This document shows, piece after piece, positions 11,310-17,987 of a DNA stretch of 23,182 bases. The DNA is from a virus. The stretch spans positions 1 to 23,182 of the IMG/VR virus record IMGVR_UViG_3300021602_000289. The stretch is one strand, 5' to 3'. Each line of letters starts with the position of its first letter. Position 1 is the stretch's first letter. A program made the position numbers and the translations under genes. The notes below the pieces were generated by a model that saw nothing but the letters and a program-made list of their open reading frames with translations, did not search any database and was not told where the DNA came from.

Positions 11310-11327
11310 TATACCATATTTGGTATA
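11310..11327. promoter_or_regulatory. Inverted repeat over the predicted transcription start (possible operator)
   Basis: TATACCA (11310-11316) and TGGTATA (11321-11327) form a perfect 7-bp inverted repeat with a four-base spacer. The predicted start of the secreted-protein transcript is near 11326, so a bound dimer would block initiation; alternatively it makes a 5'-end RNA hairpin. The arms also resemble TGG-TATA extended -10 halves. Confidence 0.5.
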
Positions 11328-11332
11328 TATAT

Positions 11333-11361
11333 ATTGTACTATATAAGCCCTAGATTGTCAA
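11333..11361 (-). promoter_or_regulatory. Consensus promoter of the secreted-protein gene
   Basis: TTGACA (11361-11356), 17-base spacer, TACAAT (11338-11333). The TAG stop of the large terminase gene (11341-11339) directly abuts the -10. A leader of about 45 bases contains AAGGAG before the ATG at 11279. Confidence 0.8.
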
Positions 11362-13132
11362 GAAAGTCCTTAACATCTTCTGGCATTTCCTTATTCTTAT
11401 AGTCTATCACATTGTCTGGTCTGTTGTCAATTTTGCGTTGACGGTCTCCGCTTGACCATGTATGTACCTCTACTTCAAGATTTTGTTCTCTTGGAGTAAA
11501 ACTTATTGCATCAAATACTGCCCCACAAACAGCATCTGCAAGGTCTTTAGATTTTTTGCGTGGGTGATCTACACGCTTTCCGTTATCTGTTATTTTTAAT
11601 TCTGACATTTCTTCTAATAATAAATCTATGTGTGGCATTGCTACACGCTCTTCATAAATCATCATTGCTAAATCTTCATAATGTTTTTTTGCTACTGATA
11701 CTGTTTCAGTTTTGATACCAACAGATTTTAATTCTTGCTGAATATCAAAAGATTGCCATCTATCAAATGTAACCATTCCAAGATTAAAACCTTGCCTACG
11801 CAAATTAATAATCCAATTTTTTACTTCTGATAAATCTACGGGACCTTCAACTTTAGGCTCCCAATATACAATAGCATCTACAATTACAATTGGTGCCACT
11901 TGCTCATAATCTTTAATTATCTGAACATTAACCCATTTATCAACATGGGCAATTGCTACTGCACATTTGTCGTGTTTTTGTGCAAGGTCAGCATGGACAT
12001 AGTATATCTTATCTGGATCTGGTTTAAAGTTATCTATTCTTTTTGAATTATCAATAGGATTTCTAAGGGTCATACATTTTTCAAGTTTATCTTTTTGTTT
12101 AAAAAATGCATCTGATGAGTAAGTTGGTGTGCAAAGAAAGCGCATATAGGCATCACCCATATCTTTAAAAAACGCCATCTTAAAATCTTCAATACTACGA
12201 GTAGGGTTTACTTCCCATGTAGGTCTTTTTAATGCAAATACTTTTGGAACCTTATAAGAAATAATAACATCTTCGTCCCATTCAATATCTAGTTGATTAT
12301 CAGTACTTTCTTCTGGAAGGTCTGGATTAATAACATACCTATGCTTTCTATGTATGATATCTTTTTCAAGAATAACTGCATCATATCGTTGAGAAATAAA
12401 GTCACCTTGATAGCGGGGGAATGAAAGCAAAACCACCTTACCTAAATCAGGAAAACGAGAATCTACGGTACCACTAAATGCTTTATATATATTCTCAGCA
12501 GTTTTGCCTTGTTCATTTCCAGAACTTACTTCAGATGCAAATCCAGAAATCTCATCAAGTACTGCCATTAATAAGTTCAAACCCTCATGGGATTCACGCT
12601 CTGAGTGTCCAGAATAAACTGTAATAGATTTATTAAACCCAATGCTATCTACTTTTGGATCATACTTTCCAGCAAACCAAGGGGATCTTTCAATCTTGGT
12701 TTTAAAGCCTTTAAAAAAAACATTCTTAGCCTGTTGAGCATTTATAGCAACGTTAATAATGTCTATTGCATCTCCACTTGGTTTTCCATAGTATCTGGCT
12801 GGATCCTTTAAGCATAATAGTTTATATACTACATATGCACATGCTACTGTGGATACAAAGTCTTTTCCAGATCCCTTGCCAAGTTGCAGGATAATCTCAT
12901 TTTTAGTATATTTATCATAATATTTTGAACCTTCTTCGTTTCCCATTAAAATTTGCAAATCTTCTTTACGATAGATTTGACTCATTGCCTCAACAATGCT
13001 GTATTGAATATCAGATAATGGTGGCTGTCCTAAAAAATCTGGATGTTCAACAAATGTTTTTGCATTTACTGGAACTTCTTCAAAAGGACTATCTTGAAGT
13101 GCCTCAAAAAAATCATTGAACTTCGTGGACAA
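11339..13132 (-). CDS. terL: Terminase large subunit (packaging ATPase/nuclease)
   Basis: A 597-residue terminase. The ATPase half has Walker A LGKGSGKD (84-91) and Walker B LLMAVLDE (187-194, Asp193/Glu194). The RNase H-like nuclease half has the acidic residues Asp382 (HADLA), Asp457 (VTFDRWQS) and Asp533 (KDLADAV). The motor cuts concatemers and drives DNA into proheads. The only start that fits is a TTG at 13132, because an in-frame stop lies just upstream and the next ATG is about 50 codons in; TTG starts are acceptable where translation is coupled, and here the start lies inside the end of the small-subunit gene. The frame is otherwise intact. Confidence 0.93.
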   Translation of the reverse strand: MSTKFNDFFEALQDSPFEEVPVNAKTFVEHPDFLGQPPLSDIQYSIVEAMSQIYRKEDLQILMGNEEGSKYYDKYTKNEIILQLGKGSGKDFVSTVACAYVVYKLLCLKDPARYYGKPSGDAIDIINVAINAQQAKNVFFKGFKTKIERSPWFAGKYDPKVDSIGFNKSITVYSGHSERESHEGLNLLMAVLDEISGFASEVSSGNEQGKTAENIYKAFSGTVDSRFPDLGKVVLLSFPRYQGDFISQRYDAVILEKDIIHRKHRYVINPDLPEESTDNQLDIEWDEDVIISYKVPKVFALKRPTWEVNPTRSIEDFKMAFFKDMGDAYMRFLCTPTYSSDAFFKQKDKLEKCMTLRNPIDNSKRIDNFKPDPDKIYYVHADLAQKHDKCAVAIAHVDKWVNVQIIKDYEQVAPIVIVDAIVYWEPKVEGPVDLSEVKNWIINLRRQGFNLGMVTFDRWQSFDIQQELKSVGIKTETVSVAKKHYEDLAMMIYEERVAMPHIDLLLEEMSELKITDNGKRVDHPRKKSKDLADAVCGAVFDAISFTPREQNLEVEVHTWSSGDRQRKIDNRPDNVIDYKNKEMPEDVKDFLDNLGLI

Positions 13133-13649
13133 TTGTAATCACTTCGCCTTCTTTGGCAATTTGAGAAAGTCTTTGCATAATTAAATCACGCACTTCTGGA
13201 TGTGACGATGCGACATCTCTAAGAATATTTACGAGTGTCTCCTGTCGTTTTTCTATCTCAATCATTTCTTCTGCAAGTTCTTTATTTTCTAATAGTCCAG
13301 CCTTTTGTAGCATATCAATTCGTTTTGACTCAATATCCATTACAAGTTTGATTCCTGCAGTCTTTGCACTAAGATTATTATTCATTGATGCTTCATCAAT
13401 AACTTCATATGATTTTGCAATAAGTTTACTATAATGTGTATCTGCTGCAGCAAGGGCTTCTTTAGCACGAGCACGAATAGCATCATTGGCAGAAGCCATT
13501 ACTTTCCACTCATTAATCAATTCAACAACACGAACTCTTGGAATAGCAAGTTCTTTTGAAATCTTTGTTGGATCATTTCCTTTTAGGTATTCTCCAACAA
13601 CATTATTGACTTGATCAAGATGTTTTACTAATTCTTCTTCAGTTGACAT
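13113..13649 (-). CDS. terS: Probable terminase small subunit (HTH plus coiled coil)
   Basis: A 178-residue protein: an N-terminal helix, an HTH-like segment at about 25-50 (DPTKISKELAIPRVRVVELINEW), a long charged helical middle with SAKTAGIKLVMDIESKRIDMLQKAGL, and a C-terminal helical/oligomerisation region. HTH then coiled coil is the plan of small terminases, which recognise the packaging site and stimulate TerL. The call depends on this and on the gene lying immediately before terL with a 20-base overlap. GAGGG six bases before the ATG is a good ribosome site. Confidence 0.8.
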   Translation of the reverse strand: MSTEEELVKHLDQVNNVVGEYLKGNDPTKISKELAIPRVRVVELINEWKVMASANDAIRARAKEALAAADTHYSKLIAKSYEVIDEASMNNNLSAKTAGIKLVMDIESKRIDMLQKAGLLENKELAEEMIEIEKRQETLVNILRDVASSHPEVRDLIMQRLSQIAKEGEVITIVHEVQ

Positions 13650-13881
13650 GCTTTCCCTCTAATCTATTAATTTCATCTTTAATATAAAAGATTGCTTTTT
13701 CTAAATCTTGAATAGTTTTTGATTCATCTTTAAGCCCTGCTCTCCAAAGATATTTAAAAGCATTACCAACATTAAAATTGCGATGACGAGTAATCTGTAT
13801 GCATTCAATTCCAGAAGGATCTGTAGTGTAGTGTGACGGATGATTAACTTGATCTACCGTAATATTTAAGTTATCACTCAT
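13639..13881 (-). CDS. DUF3310 protein
   Basis: An 80-residue protein with the DUF3310 pattern: VNHPSHYTTDPSGIECIQI at 12-30, then FNVGNAFKYLWRAGLKD and DLEKAIFYIKDEINRL. This domain is widespread in phages and includes the region related to T7 gp1.7, a nucleotide kinase, but the domain alone has not been given a firm activity. The ATG overlaps the upstream stop by ATGA and the last 11 bases overlap terS, so it is translated as part of the packaging unit. Confidence 0.88.
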   Translation of the reverse strand: MSDNLNITVDQVNHPSHYTTDPSGIECIQITRHRNFNVGNAFKYLWRAGLKDESKTIQDLEKAIFYIKDEINRLEGKHVN

Positions 13882-14036
13882 GCTTCTCCTCCAAGATCAT
13901 GTCCCCACATTGATTCTTCATCATCATCTTCCCAATCAAAAGCCTCTGGTATACCCCTTAAAGTTGATAATGCAAATGCAAACCCAACTGTTCCAACAAC
14001 GGCTATAGCAACTAATGTTTTTTCTAATTTATTCAT
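13878..14036 (-). CDS. Small membrane peptide with acidic tail
   Basis: A 52-residue peptide read between the neighbouring genes. Residues 7-25 (TLVAIAVVGTVGFAFALST) form one transmembrane helix with a Lys-containing N-terminus, and the rest is acidic (DWEDDDEES, then GHDLGGEA). Start and stop both overlap neighbours as ATGA, which strongly supports translation. The layout suggests an inner-membrane peptide with a cytoplasmic acidic tail; function unknown. Confidence 0.7.
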   Translation of the reverse strand: MNKLEKTLVAIAVVGTVGFAFALSTLRGIPEAFDWEDDDEESMWGHDLGGEA

Positions 14037-14188
14037 CGCTTAGACTTCCTTAATCCAAATTTTGCAAGGTAAACGTAAACTGTCTCTACTGTACATCCAC
14101 ACTCCTTTGCAATCTCTTCTGGAGTCTTTTTATCCATAACATAGCGCTTACGAAGCCAAGTCTCACTTGTATATAGTTTAGCAGCCAT
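14033..14188 (-). CDS. Small HTH DNA-binding protein
   Basis: A 51-residue protein: KLYTSETWLRKRYVMDKKTPEEIAKECGCTVETVYVYLAKFGLRK reads as one homeodomain/Hin-recombinase-like helix-turn-helix, with TPEEIAKEC as helix 2 and TVETVYVYLAKFG as the recognition helix, followed by basic KSKR. It is too small to be a full recombinase and is likely a DNA-binding regulator or packaging accessory. Start (14188) and stop (14035-14033) are tightly packed, the stop overlapping the next ATG. A GGAG lies far upstream. Confidence 0.75.
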   Translation of the reverse strand: MAAKLYTSETWLRKRYVMDKKTPEEIAKECGCTVETVYVYLAKFGLRKSKR

Positions 14189-14203
14189 AGCGTTATTTGT
14201 CAA
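14175..14203 (-). promoter_or_regulatory. Possible promoter at the start of the packaging unit
   Basis: TTGACA (14203-14198), 17-base spacer ending TGC, TAAACT (14180-14175). The -35 is in the last codons of the RuvC-like gene. The predicted start (about 14168) lies inside the HTH gene, so this would drive the genes after it (or a shorter HTH form from an ATG at 14137), not the full HTH protein. Confidence 0.45.
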
Positions 14204-14786
14204 CTCCCATTGCTTTGCCCCAATTATTTATAGCCCAATGACCAATACCGCAAGCATCTGCAACATCATTGTCTACAATATTTTTATCATAGTTTATATT
14301 AATAAACTTGATGGTTCTTTCTTTTCTTAAGTTTCTTTCATATGACTTATACCAAGATATAGACTTTCCTGGATTTTTAGAACGTATAAACAATTGTTCA
14401 TCCTTAGATATCTTTTTATTGCCAATGTAGTTTTGCCATGTTATTGGTGATACCTTGCCAATCATCTTTGTTCCTGATTGACCTGCTGCTCCAAGAATCG
14501 CCCCTTGAACTAATGCAAGATCTGCAGCAGTCTTAGGGCTATTCATGAAAACAGTATGCTCAATAACTATTGCTTCAAATCCATTATACATATCAAAGAA
14601 GGCTTTGGTTTTTTTGCCTGCATCCATAACCTTTTCATATATATCATTACCTTCAAAAGTAATTTTACCAATACTACCAAGTGTCAATGGAAATTTAAGA
14701 TTGTTTTCTGTACTGAACAAAGCAAAGGCAAGACTAGTAGTACTAGCATCAATAGCACAAATAATAGATGGCTTAGTTTTGCTCAT
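14193..14786 (-). CDS. RuvC-like Holliday-junction resolvase
   Basis: A 197-residue RNase H-fold nuclease. Acidic residues occur in the RuvC order: AIDASTTS near the start, AIVIEH in the middle, and NDVADACGIGHWA near the C-terminus, with a QNYIGN segment between. It would cut recombination junctions or branched DNA before packaging. The ATG at 14786 is preferred over an in-frame TTG at 14792 because GGGAA then has a nine-base spacing. It overlaps the upstream zinc protein gene by 14 bases and is followed by packaging genes, matching a debranching role. Confidence 0.78.
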   Translation of the reverse strand: MSKTKPSIICAIDASTTSLAFALFSTENNLKFPLTLGSIGKITFEGNDIYEKVMDAGKKTKAFFDMYNGFEAIVIEHTVFMNSPKTAADLALVQGAILGAAGQSGTKMIGKVSPITWQNYIGNKKISKDEQLFIRSKNPGKSISWYKSYERNLRKERTIKFININYDKNIVDNDVADACGIGHWAINNWGKAMGVDK

Positions 14787-15066
14787 ATTCAATAATTCCC
14801 ATCTTTTTCATTATCTTTAATACTTTAGTAACCATAAGTGGATCAATTTCACAAAAAACACAAAGAGGTCCATCCGTATATATGGAAAGCATCTCTTTGC
14901 AATTTCTGCATTTTCTATTTTTACCTTTTCTTTTTTGAATTTTTAGTACTTGATGCCGTTTAAGAATTTTTTCTTTTGTTGCATCATCACGACATTTTTG
15001 ACCACAATAAACTTGATAGGTTACTGCTGGTTTAAAATGATTGTCACACCACTTACATAGTTTCAC
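14773..15066 (-). CDS. Double zinc-ribbon protein, unknown
   Basis: A 97-residue basic protein that starts at a GTG (15066) with GGAGGA six bases upstream, inside the Cas4-like gene. Two four-Cys sites are seen: Cys4/Cys7/Cys21/Cys25 (CKWC ... CGQKC) and Cys53/Cys56/Cys69/Cys72 (CRNC ... CVFC). The first resembles zinc ribbons in phage HNH-like and late regulators. The Lys/Arg linker (KRHQVLKIQKRKGKNRK) between them suggests nucleic-acid binding. The C-terminal helix has no known motif. Confidence 0.7.
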   Translation of the reverse strand: MKLCKWCDNHFKPAVTYQVYCGQKCRDDATKEKILKRHQVLKIQKRKGKNRKCRNCKEMLSIYTDGPLCVFCEIDPLMVTKVLKIMKKMGIIEYEQN

Positions 15067-15865
15067 TCAATTCCTCCAGAGATGAGATCTTTACAGATCC
15101 TGCCCCTGCTAAATCGCATGCTGCCTTTACTGGACAAGTTTTACAGACCTTTGCATTTGATCTGTAATTTTTTGTCGGAAGCGTTTTTGCTTCTGATGCT
15201 TTTCTAACTTGTCGCATCCATTCGAATGCATTATCTACCCAATTCCTATAGTATTCATTAACATCAATTTCAAAGATTAAAAGTTCATGATTATTTTTAT
15301 TTTCATATATCAAAATACCTTTTGCCTTTTTTAAAATTTTCATATAAATCAATAATTGAATTACATGGCCAGTCTTTGGCTTTCCAGCATTTTTTCTATA
15401 TTCAAATCCTTCATTCATCATTGTTTTAATTTCACCAATGATTTCTTCACCCTTCCAATTAAGCATGCAATCTCCCCAACCAAAGATTGCTGGATCAGAA
15501 TGTGTAATTTTAAACTCAGTTGTATCGGCACCGTCTTCATCTTTAAATGCTTTTGCAATACCAGAATTAAGCATTGCTTGTTGAATTCTTGCATGAGATA
15601 AGGTTCCTGCTGTCATATTAGCAACACCATATGCATCAGCACCATCACTAAACATATTTCCTTCAAATGCAAGATACCAATATCTAGGGCATTCTCCATG
15701 CCCATATGCAATTGTAGAAGGAGCAAACGTCTTCTTTTGTGTATGCTTTGAATCACGACCAACTAAATAGCCTGCTTGAATTGCTTTGATTAATTCTTCT
15801 TGACCAATCGAATCATTTTTTTCTTTTGGTTTTACCATTATTTGCTGCAATAAACTTTTTGTCAT
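15053..15865 (-). CDS. Cas4/RecB-like PD-(D/E)XK exonuclease with Fe-S cluster
   Basis: A 270-residue nuclease. Cys59 (ECPRYWY) together with Cys241, Cys244 and Cys250 (CKTCPVKAAC) reproduces the four-Cys Fe-S cluster of Cas4-type proteins. Between them are His91 (TLSHARIQQ), Asp132 (GWGDCML), the Glu145-x-Lys147 of GEIKT and Gln170 (HVIQLLIY), the RecB-family motifs. A 5'-to-3' or processive ssDNA exonuclease for recombination or end processing is expected. There is no CRISPR array or Cas1/Cas2 in the window, so a CRISPR role is not indicated. The gene is tightly followed by the zinc protein and RuvC-like genes. Confidence 0.83.
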   Translation of the reverse strand: MTKSLLQQIMVKPKEKNDSIGQEELIKAIQAGYLVGRDSKHTQKKTFAPSTIAYGHGECPRYWYLAFEGNMFSDGADAYGVANMTAGTLSHARIQQAMLNSGIAKAFKDEDGADTTEFKITHSDPAIFGWGDCMLNWKGEEIIGEIKTMMNEGFEYRKNAGKPKTGHVIQLLIYMKILKKAKGILIYENKNNHELLIFEIDVNEYYRNWVDNAFEWMRQVRKASEAKTLPTKNYRSNAKVCKTCPVKAACDLAGAGSVKISSLEELSETM

Positions 15866-15888
15866 TTTTTACTCTTCTCTTTCATATA

Positions 15889-15897
15889 AGTATATCA
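15889..15897 (-). promoter_or_regulatory. Extended -10 promoter of the nuclease unit
   Basis: TGA-TATACT at 15897-15889 on the minus strand, three bases after the TAG stop (15902-15900) of the upstream gene. The leader is about 17 bases, with GAAAGAGAAGAG before the ATG at 15865. No clear -35. Confidence 0.5.
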
Positions 15898-15899
15898 GA

Positions 15900-16205
15900 C
15901 TATCGTGTTGTGTACTTCAGTGCTGATACCAAGTTGTTTATTGACTCCGCAGCAGTATAATATAAATTTTTCTTTCCTCTATCAGACTTATCAACATTTG
16001 CCATCCAAGTAGCCTTGAATGCCATCTTTGCAGCAATTGCTTGAAGTCTAACTATTTCAATAGTTGCCACTTGAGTTGGAATATCAGGCTTAATGATTAT
16101 TTTTGCAATAAAAGTTAAAGCAGCAGTAAGTTCTTCATCTTGCATATAGTCAGCAATCTCTGCCAATCCATTGATCATGTCTAGTGTTGTTTCATTCTGT
16201 GTCAT
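15900..16205 (-). CDS. Hypothetical 101-residue helical protein
   Basis: An all-helical protein with Ala/Ile-rich amphipathic helices (TAALTFIAKIIIKP; VATIEIVRLQAIAAKMAFKATWMANV) and a C-terminal YYTAAESINNLVSALKY helix. No Cys, no membrane helix. It may be a small helical-bundle assembly protein. The ATG at 16205 overlaps the upstream stop (ATGA) and has a strong GAGGAG ribosome site. No family recognised; it lies among recombination genes. Confidence 0.65.
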   Translation of the reverse strand: MTQNETTLDMINGLAEIADYMQDEELTAALTFIAKIIIKPDIPTQVATIEIVRLQAIAAKMAFKATWMANVDKSDRGKKNLYYTAAESINNLVSALKYTTR

Positions 16206-16495
16206 TCTTTCTCCTCTACTAATTGTTCTAACATTTCCATTTCAATTATTGCCAGTCTTACCTTTTGATTGCCTTCCCCCAAAATAACAATGATTGCTGG
16301 GGCTTTATCTTTGCCTGCTTGAATTGAATCAGTAACAGCCTTAGCCCATACATCTTTGTTTAGGGTAAAAGACTTGGAGGCTTCTTTAAAATCAACCACA
16401 AAGCCTTTCCAAGTTGCATCACCTTTTTGATTATTACGACCAGAATTCTTATGCTGTTTGGCACCAATCCTTTTAGCCTCATTCTTTTCTGTCAC
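16202..16495 (-). CDS. Small PD-(D/E)XK-like nuclease, probable
   Basis: A 97-residue protein starting at a GTG (16495) with AAGGA upstream. The order KQHKNSGR, KGDATWKGFVVDFKEA, an amphipathic helix (DVWAKAVTDSIQAGK) and PAIIVILGEG resembles the core of PD-(D/E)XK resolvases, with Asp26 and Asp35-x-Lys37 as candidate metal ligands. The usual acidic residue before x-Lys is an Asp in place of Glu, which is a known variant. Whether it is Holliday resolvase, helper nuclease or a non-catalytic relative cannot be settled by eye. Confidence 0.55.
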   Translation of the reverse strand: MTEKNEAKRIGAKQHKNSGRNNQKGDATWKGFVVDFKEASKSFTLNKDVWAKAVTDSIQAGKDKAPAIIVILGEGNQKVRLAIIEMEMLEQLVEEKE

Positions 16496-16661
16496 GGAAC
16501 ATTCCTTTTTTGTAAATAAGTTGTGTCTTTGTTAAGTGTTTATCTGAACACATCCAACTTGCTTCTCCAGTTTCAAACCATAGTCGCATTGAAAAAACTT
16601 CTTTTTTGCATTCATGGCATGTAAATAAACCTTTATAAACAGTAAATGATTTATTGGACAT
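16479..16661 (-). CDS. Small zinc-finger protein, unknown
   Basis: A 60-residue protein overlapping RecA by 11 bases and the nuclease gene by 17. Cys15 and Cys18 (CHEC) with Cys38 and His42 (CSDKH) could bind one zinc. The core FSMRLWFETGEASWMC forms a beta hairpin. The C-terminus is basic. Likely a small regulatory or nucleic-acid-binding protein; no family recognised. Confidence 0.65.
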   Translation of the reverse strand: MSNKSFTVYKGLFTCHECKKEVFSMRLWFETGEASWMCSDKHLTKTQLIYKKGMFRDRKE

Positions 16662-17670
16662 CGTATAATTTTTTCTTTAGACTATCTTGCAAGTCTAGAT
16701 CTTCTTTTACACGATTAACAAATCCATCACGACCTTGAACTTTAGTACCATCTTCAAGTTGGTACCAAGCACCAGTCTTAGTTACTATTCCTGCTAGTTC
16801 AGCCGTATCAACAAGATCACCAATGCTATCAATGCCCACATCGGCTCCCCTGAAATAAAAGTCATACTCACCAGACTGAAAGCCAGGGGAAGTTTTAGAA
16901 AACTGAAGTTCCCAACGAACCTTTCTGCCAATTTTTTCTTCAATGAGTTTATCGCCCACCTGAATTTTACCTTTAATCGCCTGATTATCCGATTCTGATG
17001 AAAATAATTTAATAACACTAGAAGAATAGAATTTAGTAGCCTGACCACCAGTAGGCTGCTGGCTAGTATACATAGCACTAATATTATTACGAGACTGGCT
17101 AATAAGCACAAGCATAGTAGGCTTAACTTTATTATTAGCATAGTTAAGCATTTTCCATGCGTTGCTAAAGTCTCTAGATTCCGCACCAATTTGTTTTGTG
17201 TTTTCAAGTTGTTTAAGTTCATCTGAATCCTTTTCAAAGTATATTGCTGGAAGAAGAGAAGTGATACTATCAATAACAATCATATCAACTCCAGCATTCA
17301 TAAGATTAGTACCAATATCTACCATTTCATTAATGGTGCGACATTGAGAGACTATAAGTTGTGAAGTATCAACACCAAGTTTGGTTGCCCAAGTTTTATC
17401 ATATGACATTTCAGCATCAATCCATGCACAGATCTTTCCTTCCTTCTGTGCTAGACCTATCATCTGAAGGCATAGAGAGGACTTTGCAGAGGATTTAGAA
17501 CCCCAAACCAAGATCTGACGACCATATGGAAGTCCACCATTTAAGGCCTTATTTAAACCAAAACTTGGAGTGGAAGCATATTCTATTGCAGGTAGCGAAT
17601 CTCCTGACATGATTGTTTTACGTAATTTAGGATTAAGTTGTGCAAGTACATCTTCAACAGTCATAACCAT
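16651..17670 (-). CDS. recA-like: RecA-like recombinase (phage type)
   Basis: A 339-residue RecA core. Walker A is WGSKSSAKSSL (56-66), with Ala in place of the usual Gly before the Lys, comparable to the divergent P-loops of phage UvsX proteins. Glu87 in DAEMSYD is the catalytic Glu, Walker B is MIVIDS (130-135), and FYSSSVIKLFSS corresponds to the region before loop 2. It ends without the long acidic C-terminal domain of bacterial RecA. The protein would catalyse strand exchange during phage recombination. The ATG at 17670 overlaps the MazG stop as TAATG; an ATG two codons on at 17664 is equally possible. Confidence 0.9.
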   Translation of the reverse strand: MVMTVEDVLAQLNPKLRKTIMSGDSLPAIEYASTPSFGLNKALNGGLPYGRQILVWGSKSSAKSSLCLQMIGLAQKEGKICAWIDAEMSYDKTWATKLGVDTSQLIVSQCRTINEMVDIGTNLMNAGVDMIVIDSITSLLPAIYFEKDSDELKQLENTKQIGAESRDFSNAWKMLNYANNKVKPTMLVLISQSRNNISAMYTSQQPTGGQATKFYSSSVIKLFSSESDNQAIKGKIQVGDKLIEEKIGRKVRWELQFSKTSPGFQSGEYDFYFRGADVGIDSIGDLVDTAELAGIVTKTGAWYQLEDGTKVQGRDGFVNRVKEDLDLQDSLKKKLYDVQ

Positions 17671-17987
17671 TAGAATCTTACCCCATGTTTTTCTGGTCTA
17701 GTTTTATTAAAATTTGTTTTTTCTTCCATTGCATAATCAAGTGATAACTTAGTATACCCTGCTTCTACCATTCCTGCATAAAGATCAAGAGTACGAATTA
17801 AAATATCTGCAACTTCTTTTGTTATTTCTTCTTCACCTTTATCTTTTCTTATTGCTTCCATAACCTCAGTTACTTCAGATACTATCATCATACACTGCTT
17901 TGCAATAAATATATCGTCAACATCTTCAGGCCAAAAACCTTTTTCAACTGCAGTCTCATGCAACTTAATTGCTAAATTATCAAGCAT
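17670..17987 (-). CDS. MazG-like nucleotide pyrophosphohydrolase
   Basis: A 105-residue all-alpha NTP pyrophosphatase. The metal-binding motif is split as usual: SEVTEVMEAIRKD with Glu38, Glu41 and Glu44, and EVADILIRTLDL with Glu58 and Asp61. Such enzymes hydrolyse (d)NTPs or (p)ppGpp-linked substrates; phage versions have been suggested to adjust nucleotide pools. It is translated between DnaE and RecA with an 8-base overlap to DnaE. Confidence 0.85.
   Translation of the reverse strand: MLDNLAIKLHETAVEKGFWPEDVDDIFIAKQCMMIVSEVTEVMEAIRKDKGEEEITKEVADILIRTLDLYAGMVEAGYTKLSLDYAMEEKTNFNKTRPEKHGVRF

Noticed and set aside
15053-15865. CRISPR-associated Cas4
   Set aside because: The motifs are Cas4/RecB-like, but no repeat array or Cas1/Cas2 is present and the neighbours are replication genes.
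16794-17279. A 161-codon minus-strand frame inside the RecA gene
   Set aside because: Shadow frame: Leu-rich composition, no start signals, and RecA motifs are complete in the other frame.
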